A stretch of 64,000 nucleotides of DNA, taken from Ephemerocybe angulata (taxonomy: Eukaryota > Basidiomycota > Agaricomycetes > Agaricales > Psathyrellaceae). A program made the translations under genes and the position numbers. How positions within the stretch are numbered: the first letter of the stretch is position 1; each line of letters opens with the position of its first letter. Under the pieces are notes generated by a model, which did no database searches, was not told the DNA's origin, and saw nothing but the letters and a program-made list of their open reading frames with translations. The stretch spans positions 62,001 through 126,000 of the forward strand of contig JAACJK010000223.1 in NCBI GenBank assembly GCA_013368325.1. The letters are read 5' to 3'. This document shows positions 9,349 through 21,037 of the stretch, in pieces.

Positions 9349-12300
9349 ATGACGAGACGCCTCAAGCTCTGCGCCTGCACGATCTGCGCACAGTTCAAAT
9401 CGACTGACCATGGCAAAGAGGTGGCGGGCGTATTTCTAAGTGCGCAGATGTGGAGAGATCACCAGGACGCCGAAACCAGGCGGCGCATCGAAAATTCCCC
9501 TGAGGATCGATGCCGACCGATTGAGGTCGCCGCCATGCAAGCCACGATGCGGCAGGATGATCGAATGAATGTCGACGAGGGTATCCTTTTCAACTCTAGT
9601 AGGGGAAAGGGGCGAAATCCTACGGCAGCAAGTAAGAGCTTCGTACACCCGAGTCACATTCTCCTGACTATGAGCAGGCCCTCCAGGTGTTGTTTTCGGG
9701 ACTGGAGTTCCATTGCACGGTCAGATTTAGCGAACGAAAGTGCCTCATCTTCATGTGCTTATCCGCAGGTAGATTCATCGGAAGATCTGGCTGAATGGGA
9801 TCGGCAGCTTGAACAGAGGAGAAACGCGTTTCGGGGCCAAATGGACGATATAAGGATCATCGAGTTTGAACCACCCGATCCTGGCGACCTTGCGAGCATC
9901 CCCCCCATGAAGTACGCCACCAACCATCGCATATACGAGTACCAGCATTTTCTCCGCACAGTCCGCAGCGAGATCGAGAAAATCGCGCCTCAGGGTCGGG
10001 AGCGGGCGGACTTGAAGAAGAAGATGCTTCGTATCATCGAGGAGGAGATCTCTCTCGTCCGGTCTTCCGTCCACAGGGCCTGGCAGTCCCAGAGGATGCA
10101 GAATGTGAACGCTGGAATCCCGGAGCAAGTGACCGTTATTCGAGAACGTGAGCGCATTGCTTCCCCTTGTCTGTGCAGGTTTATTGATATGCTGAAGGAA
10201 AATGGGGGCGAGGAACGATACCGAGACCCTTGTTCGCATTCCTAATAACAGTGGTATGCCTCCATTTAGTGGATGGGCTATCGCGAGAATCAAGCAACTA
10301 TACCTTGGTAATGATGCGAATGGTTGTCTCCGCTTCTTGCATCCTGTTCGCCCGTAGGTGCGGGATGAAGCAGGGACCGGTGCCCGATCCGCTGAGCCTC
10401 GTCTCCGACGGACAACCCTGGCCCAAGGACATCAGAAGTGCAATCGAGGCCCTGGAGGTCGACCCTGAGACCGTCACAATGGCGCACTGCAAATCCTGTC
10501 GTTCCATCTACCCCCCATCCTCAGACACCACCGCCCCGTTCCCAACTTTCTGTTCGCACAAACTGTTCCCCAGTAGTCCGGCGTGCGGCGAAAGACTGAC
10601 GAAGGAAGACCCCCGTGGAAAGCAAACCCCCATCCATCCCTTCCTCTACCAACCCATGGAGACGTGGCTCAATCGCTTACTATCGAGGAAGGGGATCGTC
10701 GAGGAGATGCACAAAGTCGCAGCCTCCTGGCGCCGCAATGTCGACAAGGTTACAGATATGATATGGGGGGAGTCCCTCCAGAACCTCTGCGGCCCAGATG
10801 GCCAGCCTTTCATGGCTGCCCCGGTCGGAGAACTGCGCCTTGCGTTCACGCTGAACATAGACTGGTTCAATCCTTTCGGGCGTAGGACGGCGGGGAAGCA
10901 CGCGTCGGTTGGTGGGATATACATGGTGTGCATGAACTTGCCGATCCACTTGAGGTATCGCGTGGAGAACGTGTACCTCGTCGGCATCATTCCAGGACCC
11001 CACGAACCGAACGTGAATCAGATGAACCCTGCCCTCCGACCACTGGTGGATTCGCTCCTACGGTTCTGGGAACAAGGCGTATTTTTCAGCAGGACGGCAT
11101 TTCATAGGAACGGCTGCTTGGTTCGAGCGATAGTCGCGGCTCTCGTCTGCGACATTCCGGGCATGAGAAAGACTGCGGGCTTCGCGGGTCACGCAGCCGA
11201 CCTTTTTTGCTCATTCTGCAAACTACTCAAAAAGGATCTGCACAACTTCGAGAAGGACATTTGGGAGCCGCGAACTAGGGAAGGCCACATGGCTGACGCA
11301 CTGAGGTATAAGCGAGCGGCGGACGCATTCACGAGGAAGAAGGAGTTCGACGAGAATGGCGTGCGATGGTCCGAGCTGCTTCGACTGCCCTATTGGAACC
11401 CTTTGGAATTCGCCGTGGTCGACTCAATGCACAACCTCTTCCTGAATAACTGCAAGAACCACTGCCGGAAGATATGGGGAATGGACGCTGGGGAAGCGCC
11501 CCACAAGAAGATGCACCCGCATAGCACGGCCCAGCAGCAGAAGGAGATTGAGCGTTTGGAGAAGGCTATAGAAAAAGGTCAGCAAGGCGAAGCCGAGAAG
11601 GTACGGAAGTCGTACCTGGAGATTTTCGCCATCATGAATCTGGTGGAAACGCCAGTCGACAAACCGACCAAGAAGCAATTAGCAGAAGCTCTAATCCAAT
11701 GGGTTAGTTTGTCTTGGTCACCACAAGGATTCTAAACTGACCTTACCTGGTAGAGGCGCGAAAATCGGGCAGCGGTAATGGCCATTCCGCCACCTCTCCC
11801 CAATCCCGTCTATCAATACCCACTGCCAGGCGACCAAAAGGCAATCCTGGACGCTTTGATCATCGGCGAAGTGGTGAAAGACATGAAAAAGACAACGCTC
11901 CCGAGCTGGATTACCCCACCGCCTCGTAGCCTTGGCACCAAGAGTCAAGGGAAGCTCTCTGCCGATCAATGGAGGACGATATGCACCATCAGCCTGGTGA
12001 TTACACTTGTTCGATTATGGGGTGGTCAAGCGAGGATGAGGCCCCAGCTTGAGAACTTTCTCGCTCTTGTTGCAGCTATTCGACATGCTACAAGACGATC
12101 GGTCAGCCCCGAATCGATAACGGTAGTCGAGGAACAATTGTTGATTTACCTGCGAGGACTCGTCGAACTCTTCTCCACCGACGTGCTCACAGTCAACCAC
12201 CACCTATCTCTCCACCTCCCCGACTTCCTACGCAAGTTGGGGCCCGTGCATGGGTGGTGGACCTTCGCATTCGAAAGGTATAACGGCATTATCCAAAGGT

Positions 12301-13143
12301 TTAAAACTAATAGCAAGTTCGGTAAGCATCCTCTCTGAAAAATTATACGAAAGCGGTACTGACGGATTCGCTAGGCGAGCTCGAGTCCACGTTCATGAGG
12401 ACATTCTGTCGGGGAGGAAACCTGAGGGCTATGCTGGCGGACCTTCCGAAGGGCGAAGATGGACTTCAGGATGAGATCACGACGACCTTCGATCAATTTT
12501 TCCCGACGCAGTTCAAGGGTACCCTGAGCTCTGACTTGCTCAGCCTCGGAGCAGACGGGAAGGTGGAAACGGACAGTCGCTGGGCTGTTGGGGGGGATGT
12601 TTACACCCTCCCCGCTCCGATCCACAAAGTCGTCTCCGTAAGAGTCTCCGAGATATCAGGTAGTGCGCTTCACGGTCGACAGGCGCAGGGGATGAAACGG
12701 CTGAAGATCGGTGGATTAGATTTCACAACATTCAAGGAGTCGAAGGGAAACTCACACATCCTTTTCCAAACCAAAGACGCCGCGGGCCGCATCGTGACAG
12801 CAGCAGGTCGAATTGAAACAATCTTCCGGCATCGACATACTCCGGAGGGGTCCCAGCAGCCAGTAACAGTCACCTTCTTGTCTGTCTCGCGATTCTGCGA
12901 GCTTGAGGAAGAAGACTATGTCGTCGATCTTTACAGACAGTTCCCTCTCCTGGACGTGCGTCTCTGTTATGACAGGTTCGCAGATGAGCCATGTATCATC
13001 ATGGGAAACGAAATCGTCACTCACATAGCGACCTGCCCGCTGACAATGGACGATACCGAATTCCGGGTGATTCTGAACATCGACCGAGTAAGCTCCCTTC
13101 CCTCGCTCATTTGGTAGGGTATTGATTGTTGCTCTAGAATTGA
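9349..13143 (+). CDS. CACTA-type (Plavaka-like) DNA transposase
   Basis: The N-terminus has a zinc-binding pattern (CACTICAQF, then GKEVAGVFLS and WRDH) seen in agaricomycete CACTA/Plavaka transposases. The main exon (about 10370-11702) carries the core: NIDWFNPFGRR, SVGGIYMVCMNLPIHLRY, ENVYLVGIIPGPHEP, VCDIPGMRKTAGFAGH with CSFC, and VVDSMHNLFLN, which hold candidate acidic catalytic residues. Exons 11754-12321 and 12375-13087 follow, with LGPVHGWWTFAFERYNG and VTHIATCPL. Expected activity is cut-and-paste DNA transposition. Splicing is secure from 11702 onward. The exons between 9349 and 10370 are only partly resolved (9349-9631, 9678-9719, 9773-10147, then uncertain), so I cannot say whether the copy is intact. 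I could not find terminal inverted repeats. The last exon is taken as 13138-13143. Confidence 0.75.
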
Positions 13144-13706
13144 AATGGGGGAAAAGCGGCATCGATGCCGGAGGCCTACGACTGCATTTGTTAGACGAGT
13201 GAGGAAGAGAAACTTGACTGATGAGACCCAAACTACATACCCGTTGTCTTCGATATTCGACATGCTCCTACTTTTACGTGCCAGCCTCAAAAGACAATTA
13301 CAATCCTGCAAAATCTTTTGTTAGTTTCGGAATGCAATAAGAGATGCGAAGACGCACTTCCTGAGCGCACCCAGTGTTTATGCTCCAACGTCGCCTGATA
13401 AGCGCCCACAGCCTCAGAGCCAGCGAGTGCGCAATAGGGATGAGGAAGGGCGGCCTCTTGCCTGAATGCGTCTGACTAGAGCCTTCTCGTTCCCGTCCGG
13501 TCATTCAGGGAAGATTGAAAGGCGGTAGCCTCTGCGCGAGTCAACGCAACAAGAGGGGAGCCCGAGAGTGGTAAAAACGCGCCCGCGCCTGCAATCCGTG
13601 TACGATTCCGGGTGTGGATTCAAGAACCGGGGCAGGCGCTTCAGCGGCATTGTAAAAGGGTGAGATGCTGATGTTTTTTGTCCTCTGCTCTCGGACCACG
13701 GGTGCT

Positions 13707-14243
13707 ACTTCGAATATCGAAATGCTGCATCCATGGCCATAGTTCCGAAGATGGCGGGAAGGGGGAGAGATGAGAGACTTGATTGGAGCGCTGGAGAGGC
13801 AATATCTCTTCCGGGTGGAGCCGTATATTTTTGCTCCCCTACCGCCGGTGCTCTTCGAATATCGAAATAAGACACCATTGGTAACCAGGACCTGCCTTCG
13901 GTCCATGGCTCGAGTGGGTCACACTGAGGTACTTATTCGCCTCAGGGGAGCATATCGAAAGAGAGGCTACTTCGAATATCGAAATGCATCAACTCAGACG
14001 ACTTTAGGGTATGTGGAGGTACGAGGAGAAGCAGCGTTGGCAAGAATTGATGGGCGCTCCCGGATACACAGTCAGCCCGTGATTCAACCACACAGCCACA
14101 CACACGCTGCATCAATCATACTGTGATTCAATTATTGCGGGGAGCGATCATCCCAAGTTAAACCTCGACCTGCACGTACTCGAAATTCGAGGCTGCAGAC
14201 GTCCATACCTTCCACTTTCTGAAGGATATTCGAAATTCGAAGT
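13707..14243. repeat. Cluster of TTCGAATATCGAAAT palindromic motifs
   Basis: Three forward copies of (G)CTNCTTCGAATATCGAAAT lie near 13706, 13852 and 13969. Two inverted, slightly diverged copies (CGAAATTCGA core) lie near 14179 and 14229. The first and third copies share flanking bases (GCTACTTCG..AAATGC). They lie between the transposase and the start of the 890-residue gene at 14278, in an otherwise non-coding stretch (13144-14277). They could be subterminal transposase-binding repeats of the CACTA element or upstream sites of the next gene. Confidence 0.7.
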
Positions 14244-14277
14244 TCCCTCTGCTATCTACCCCGTATCCTGAACCTAA

Positions 14278-17142
14278 ATGGAAGTCGCTCCTGCACTTGG
14301 ACGCGTTCAAGATGTAAACGGGGAGACTTACTACTCCCCTAATAGCCTCATTGACGCCCATCTCGAACTGGAGCTCAAGCCCGACGACCTCACCAACCCT
14401 TTCAAGCCCGGGAGCGCCAGAGAATCGAGCATCCGGTACAAAGATCTCGTCCACCCTCGCCCTTGGTCGATGGCGTTCGGCTGGATCGCCTTCATCCCCG
14501 TCAACCCTTGGTATCTTTCTCGCCCAGGACCCTTCCTCTCCGTCTTGTCGACGCTACCTCCCGTCCTGCACTTCTCCGATAATAGAAGGAGCTCGCATGG
14601 TTACCGCATTCCAAATGACAATGACTGGATTACGTTGGAGAGGGAGCTGTACGACGCAGTAACGGCGCTTCGTGGAAAGTACCATCTCCCATGTGTCCTC
14701 CCTTTCCTTCCCAACGCGGTGGGATACAACCAAATGTACAGCTCAAAGAAAGTCCTCAAATCTCAAGTACTCAAGGCACGCGAGTGGTTTCTGGTCTGGC
14801 TCGCGGCGCTCTCATTCTTGATCGCGGCTGCGAAGGCGCCATTCGACCCGACCGAGAGGAAGGGTAAAGGGTATCCGGAATGGCGTAGCGTATTGGAATC
14901 GTCCGGGCTCAAGCCTTCATGGATCGATGACCTTCTCTCATCCCCCGTGTGCGATCCCCGGCCAGAGAACCGACGTGTAGGTTGCATCCTCAACCTCCTC
15001 AATCCCGTCCCAGGTCAACCGAGTCTTCAATGGTTCATCGACAATGGTATACCTGTGTGGTATCGCTGGGGTCCCAAGGAGGAGGCTGCAGCCGTGGTTG
15101 ACAAGTATGTCGCGAGCTTTCGCCCACTTCACGCCCGAGGACGAGGTATGCTTGCGATTCTTTTATCTTTCGCCACCTTTCATGCTGACGGCGTCTTTTT
15201 TTTTTTGTTTCACTCAAGAGGGAGAATGTACGTCGCTTTGGTCTGTCCTTTTCTTTCTTACGATCGATGCTGACCTGGCATCCTAGTTGATTCGCAGATG
15301 CTGGCTCCGCTCCCGCCACCGAACTCCGAATTGCCCAAGGCTCCGGCTCCACGTCCAGAACCTACCTGGGTTGCATTTTTCCGAGAGAGGGAGGAGAAGC
15401 ACAAGAAGATACTGGAGAAGGAAACGCCAGTGGCTCGCCAACGCCGAGAGAATCGATTACGGGATCCTCCTACCACTTCTGCGCCAGTCTTCGAATGGTG
15501 GCCATCTGAAAGCGACCCTTCCAAATACGAGCGGGTCCCAGTCTCAGCCAAATGGAGGGCAGATACGTTGACAAGCTATGGCACGAAGCAAACAAGATAC
15601 GATCCTTTCTACAACGAATGGGACTGTTGCGACCAATTTGGAGACGATGATCCAGACAGCGACGAGGATGACGATGACATTCGACCTCCAACAAATCCAG
15701 AGGCAGTCGCTCCTAGCACCGATCTGGACATGCAGCTGCCTGTGGTTGGCCCAGAACCCACAAGCCCAAATGCCGACAGAGAAACGATGCCCCCCATTAA
15801 CAACTCAGAACCCCCAGTCCTCGACATCAATCCAGAACCTCTACCACCTGTCCTCGAGGCGACATTGACGCAAACCGAAATCCATTCCCTTCCTCCGCCA
15901 GTCTCATATCAAGAAACTGATCGTCCAAGCGAGCTATTCATCGACGCCGAAACATACTCGAGGATGACATGTGATCTCTCACTGCAGGCTGAAGAAGTCT
16001 TTAGGCCGTATTACGGTTATCGCCTCCCCCTCCCTGGGGCAGCCATTCCGGTTTACGAGAGGACAGCCCGCGGGAAAGATCTCATCATCAGGCTATTGGG
16101 ATATGGGGGTGCTATCGACCCGGAGTCGCATTGGTTCACGACAGATCACTACAATTCTGTCCAGCACTTCTTCAACTCTCTCTCCACCCGTCAACCAACT
16201 TGGCCCGGTACCTGGGATCTTCGAAACGACTGCCCCACTCCTGTGCAACTATCCCCTCGATTCAAAACGATTCGCAAGATCCCACTTCCACACGCATCGA
16301 AAACGGACCAATATGATCAAATCGCCCAGTACTTCGTTTTCGATGACCCCGACCCCGTCCATCCTTGGAAGTTCGGCGTTCCCCTAGCTGCCTCGGCGCT
16401 GCTCGCCTGCCGTTTATCCCAATCTTGCACCAAAGAGGATCTTGCTTTCTACTTCGCTCAACGAGGTATTGGGTTTCGCACCTTCTTTCCATTCACTTCA
16501 CCTCAGCGGCCTCTCCGCGCACCGTTGCTTCTGGAGATACCTCAAAGGAAGTTTGATCATCTCTTCTCAAAGCAAGATTATGATAGTTACATCCATCAGA
16601 GGACTATCCTCCTAGGCCGATCACACATGCAGGCCGCTCTCAAGCGTGGTGGAATCGTCTGGCGGCTCGCACTTTCGACCTTGGGACTGTCGAATGTAAC
16701 CCAGCCCCCTTCCCATTCAAACGCAGTTCATACTATTTGCCTCCCGGGCGAAGAATACACAGACGATGCATTGACAACAATTGAGATGGATCTTATTTGT
16801 GGAGTATATGAATGTGTATCAAGTGAGTCACCCCCTCGTTATTACATCTGTCTTTGAACTTAATCAACGCTAGGCAATGGAAAGCAGCGGGCACTGAAGT
16901 CCTGGTGGCCGTCAGCAAGGTATTACGAGAAGGATGAATGCGGGGAGAACTACGGGTACTGGAATGGTCGTCGCGAAGCCTGGTACTCCAAGCGACTCCG
17001 AGATATCGAAAAAGGCGAGAGCTGTCCTCAACCTATGACCTACACAGCGTGGAAGAGTTCGCAGCACGGGCCGAGTCCCATCCGCCAATTTCACTCGCAC
17101 ATCGAACGTTCTTCAGCTCAGCTTCTTGATGGTACCCTCTAG
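14278..17142 (+). CDS. Large unknown agaricomycete protein (890 aa)
   Basis: Exons 14278-15145, 15287-16822 and 16874-17142 sum to 891 codons with the stop. The first intron is long for this locus (141 bp) and includes a poly-T run. The protein has an N-terminal folded part (WSMAFGWIAFIPVNPWYLS), a mid region rich in Pro, Glu and Asp with a DDDDPDSDEDDDD-like acidic stretch, and a C-terminal block with SWWPSARYYE, NYGYWNGRREAWYSKRL and TAWKSS. I recall the C-terminal pattern (WWP..W..N.G.W...E.W...R) from large multi-copy protein families of agaricomycetes. Their function is unknown to me. No catalytic motif or membrane segment. It may be linked to mobile DNA, given its neighbours. Confidence 0.7.
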
Positions 17143-17956
17143 CACTTCAGTACGAGTCCCTTGAACATTAGCATCTCAAGTAGTATACGACGCATCCATA
17201 TATTATATACTCTACACTTCTGACTCAATCGTCGGAACCCTGAATCACACTGCATCTTGACGGGAACTTTGAATCGCGCGACACGCCGTTTTGTAGCTAA
17301 GGTGATGTTTTATATGAGACATAGTATGCCTACATGTGTACTTACCCTTCAGTCGAGCGCGCACTCGAGATCTGCACTAAGCCTTTGCCGCACCTGCGAG
17401 TTGATTCTTCAGGAATCAGCGGCAGTTCGCTGAGCTGATCCGCTGGCCGCTGGGACTAGCGCATGGAGGTAAGCCCGGCATGTGGTCGATTTGTAATCGC
17501 ATTTCTGGCACAAGATGTTACTTGACTTCCGGAACATGAAACCGCCCGAGATAACCTGTTGATAGCATTTGTTTCTTTGCTACTATGTAAGTTAGTATCT
17601 CGAAGAAATAAGCAACCAGTTTGAAACGTCGAAAAATCCGACATTCCATACAATGACATAAGTTAATATAGTCTCGCTTTTCTTACAGGCCGCTTACAGT
17701 CAAAGAGATGCACTTTTTAGACAACATTTTCAACTAGATTGTTTCAGTGGAGGTTTATCTATTTTAAGTATGGCAATGGTAGAATGTATTCCTACCCCAA
17801 GACGGGTTATTTTCTCAGGGGTCTTGATGGCCTGCATTGCACCCAATGCCCCTTGTGCCAGTACCGTTCCGTTGGAAGGCTCCATCACATCAAACAAACA
17901 TAGGATGCGATGTACAAAATCAGCACCATTTTGGGATCGAGGTGTGCAAACACAGG
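17143..17956. other. Intergenic stretch without recognisable genes
   Basis: About 810 bp between the 890-residue gene and the left end of the RecQ/DUF6589 cassette. It is locally AT-rich. I see no coding exon, tRNA or long repeat. Confidence 0.5.
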
Positions 17957-17971
17957 CCTTCCAACGGAAGG
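17957..17971. repeat. Perfect hairpin flanking left inverted repeat
   Basis: CCTTCC-AAC-GGAAGG is a perfect 6 bp stem with a 3 nt loop, directly outside the left inverted repeat. Confidence 0.7.
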
Positions 17972-17972
17972 A

Positions 17973-18030
17973 CTGGGACGCTCGAGCCACATTTTGGTGG
18001 TGCCCCGGTTTGTGACATTGGACTTAGCGG
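17973..18030 (+). repeat. Left terminal inverted repeat
   Basis: 58 bp that pair with the reverse complement of 24741-24797. Shared blocks are CTGGGAC.CTCGAGCCA, TTTTGG, CGGTTTGT and GACTTAGC, separated by a few mismatches and one single-base gap. Confidence 0.75.
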
Positions 18031-18184
18031 ATTTCGACACACACCTCGACGGCCCTTTCCTCGAACAACCGGTGCGATCTCCGAAAAAAGTTCTCGGGCT
18101 ATTAATGTACATAGCATTTTCAATTGAAAACAGACTGATCTACGCTAGTGTGAAAAGAACGATTTTGGGCCGATTTCCGAAGAC

Positions 18185-20914
18185 TTAGCGCCGGGGGGTT
18201 GATGGGGGCGCGGAACGAGGAGGAGCATGGGACGCGGCGACGTGCTGGTACTCCTGTACCTGGAAAACTCCCATCTGAGTTGGCTGGACAGGTGTAGCTG
18301 CCTGTTGAGGAGTAGCTGTCAGTGCCCGGTAAGGATTATAGCCCTGTGGCTGCGGTGTGCTCGGCGTTTGGGGCTGCGCCGGATATCCGTACTTCTCATA
18401 GTACTCGCGCAGCTCCTTCTCATAGGCAAGCTGCGCGACCCGGCGTTGCTCCCTCTCCTCCGCAATCCGTCGTTGCTCCGCTTCGTAAGCGAGCTGGCGC
18501 TGGTGGTAAACCGCCAATTGCTGAGCGGCGAAGGCTTGTTGTTGCGCGTATTGCGCGTGTTGAAGACTTGGGTAAGCGACGACGGGTTCGGAATGCGACC
18601 CCTGCTGACCGTAGACTTGAACAGAGGTTGCGCCCGAGTGCGCGATAACCGTCCGGGGTGCACTGCGTTGTGGGACTGGGGTGACAGTGGGCGTCGCCAC
18701 GTTTACCTCAGGCATGACAGCCTGGGAAGCTGTCGAAGAACCTGCAGTGATCGTTTGTCGCACCCTCCTTGTCTCTTCACCATCGTTCTCGACGTCGACT
18801 TCTGCGTGCGTGCGTTTGGCTGGTCCGGCCGCCTTTGCATTTGGCTTTGGCTTTGGGACCATGGGCGGGATCTCTAGTCTGGTGAGTTCATCAAACAAAT
18901 CAGTCGCATAACGATCTGACCAGAGCCATTTCCCCTTCATCAGCTTCTTCAAAACAAGCAGGGATTCGATGGGTCCGATGGACGACAGCAGCTCGACCAT
19001 GTCATCGCTGAGCAACCCCGAGCCCGTGAAGAATGATTTAGAGTGGTCGCGTTTCGCGATTTTGACGCGCCACTCGTCCAAGGCGACCATGACCGAAATG
19101 TTGGGCACACCGCGCTTGGGATTCGATGCGCGCTTTTCAGACTGAGGAGGGGCCGGGCGAGTTTGGTCGAGGAGAGCAGGAACACAGTTGTCGCAGCACG
19201 GTACGCTTGGCTCTATTGTTCATCGGGTTAAAATGGGAACTGATAAGATTTGGCTCACTTACCAGGTGCCTCGTTCCTGAAGACTCTCGTCAAGACCCTG
19301 CGGCGACAGGTGCCGGTTTGGACGAGTGTGTACAGTCCTTCGTCAATGGAGAGGGAATCCAGAGGTATGTCTTCTCCGTTTCCTGTACCGTCGGTTGTCG
19401 GATTGTGCCCTCCACGAAGTACGCCTCGATCTCGCGCATAGTCCTTGGCCGAATCGGGTTTGGGGTACGAAGTCGACTCGCGAACAGTGCCTTTGCGAGA
19501 CTTCTTCTTTTTCTGGGTGGCTTCGGGAACTCCACTTGTTTCTTCTGAATCTGACGCCAAGTGTGTGATTAGGTCCGCCTCGTACACCGCTTTCTCCACC
19601 AGCAAGACCGCCAATCCTGTACGACCGGAACCTCGAGCCGCACGACCAGCTCGTTGGACGAACGAGGATACGGACGCCGGGAGCTTCCACTGCACAACGA
19701 TGTCAATATCGGGGATGTTGCAGCCCTAAGCATCGGTAAGACCGCTTTTTCGATCTCCAGGTGTATTGAGGCACTCACCATGCCTGCAGCATCCGTGCAG
19801 ATTAAGATACGGACCTTTCCAGCGCGAAATAGCTCCATGACAGCCTGGCGATAGGCAACGGAAAACGCAGCGCTGTACGGCCGAATGAAGCCTTTGTTTC
19901 GAAGGGTTTCCGGGCATATAGAGTAGAGGTATTCCTCAATCTCTCGAGCGACGTGGATTGTATCGGCGTAGATGAACGCCTTCTTGATGTCGTTGATACT
20001 TCGAAGGATAGTGGGGATGAGAAACCAGAGATCGCGGTAGGTCTTCATTGCATGCTGCATTGCACGAATGACTAACGAGACATTCTTCCGGTCGTTTCCT
20101 AGGTCCAAATTGACGAAGTTCATCAGGTTGAACTGAAGTTTCTGAAGAACGTCGTCGCGCACGCGAGGAGGGAGTGTGGCGGACATTGCGACAAAGGGAG
20201 TACCACGCGGCAGCAGCGCCTTCAAGATGCCAAGTGTCCCGTACTTCTTTCGAAAGCCGGATCCCCAGTGCGATACAACATGGGCTTCGTCGACCACCAG
20301 CGCCAGAACCCGGTTCGCCATCTCGGGGTGCCGTATCACCTGCGTGATGAATACCTTAGAGAGCAACATCTCCGGGGAGATTACAACGACCTGCCACTTT
20401 GCTGCGCGTATTCCCTGAATCGACGTAAGTACCGATTCTGATTCAACTCGGCTTTTATGCTGACCTCCATCACCTCCTTTGTTAGGCCACCATGCGTGCT
20501 GTTGATAGCAACCGCCGACGTATTAAACTCTTCCGTAAATGTAACGACCTATCCATGGTGAGTCCTCTCAGTCTACCGGTGGGCAAAGCCGGCACTCACC
20601 TGTTCTTCTTGCAGGGCAATGAGTGGGGAGACCATTATCGTCACCTTCCCCTTCGACGACTTGTGGGCATGTGGCCCGGCAGCAACTGCTGTCTTTCCTA
20701 GTCCCGTACCGGCGTGAATGAGGACGTCCTTTCTCTGCAGCTGTGCTTTCACGGCCTTGACTTGGAACTCGCGTGGTGAGTGTTCCCATTTGAATGTGTC
20801 CTTCATGGCTTGGGCTAAGTCTTCAAGTTCCTCGTCTGGTACAGGTACTGAGGGTTTGGCACGCGCTTTCAGAGCCGTCGACTTGGAAGGTTTACGTAGC
20901 AGTCGCAGCGCCAT
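18185..20914 (-). CDS. RecQ-like DEAH-box DNA helicase
   Basis: Five exons (20914-20600, 20548-20465, 20414-19779, 19725-19263, 19212-18185) close in frame to 841 residues. Superfamily 2 motifs are in order: REFQ (about 48-51), Walker A AGTGLGKT (68-75), SPLIALQEEQ (96-105), DEAH (175-178), SAT (211-213), TDAAGMGCNIPDI (from 340) and QRAGRAARG (369-377). A CCDNC cysteine cluster follows near 505-509, where RecQ proteins often bind zinc. The C-terminal third is Gln/Ala-rich (YAQQQAFAAQQLAVYHQRQ) and has no helicase function that I can see. It should be an ATP-dependent DNA-unwinding enzyme in the nucleus. All core motifs are present, so the copy looks active. Related helicases are abundant in repeats of agaricomycetes, and this one is paired with a DUF6589 gene. 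Confidence 0.9.
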
Positions 20915-21037
20915 CTTGGCGCTCCCGCCCAGTGGTGGTCGGATTCAAGAAAAGGCGGGTGATCGAAAATTACCGATCATATGAAACCAGTCTATGCAAC
21001 CGGTGAGTTGTTTCTCTCTTCTCTCTTTCGCACTACC
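20915..21037. promoter_or_regulatory. Shared divergent promoter region
   Basis: Only 123 bp separate the start codons of the helicase (minus) and the DUF6589 gene (plus), so both must use overlapping promoters and are probably co-expressed. A pyrimidine-rich CTCTCTTCTCTCTTTCG tract precedes the plus-strand ATG. No clear TATA box. Confidence 0.6.

Noticed and set aside
9229..13600. Terminal inverted repeats for the CACTA transposase
   Set aside because: No CACT-starting inverted pair was found on either side, so I list only the gene, not an element.
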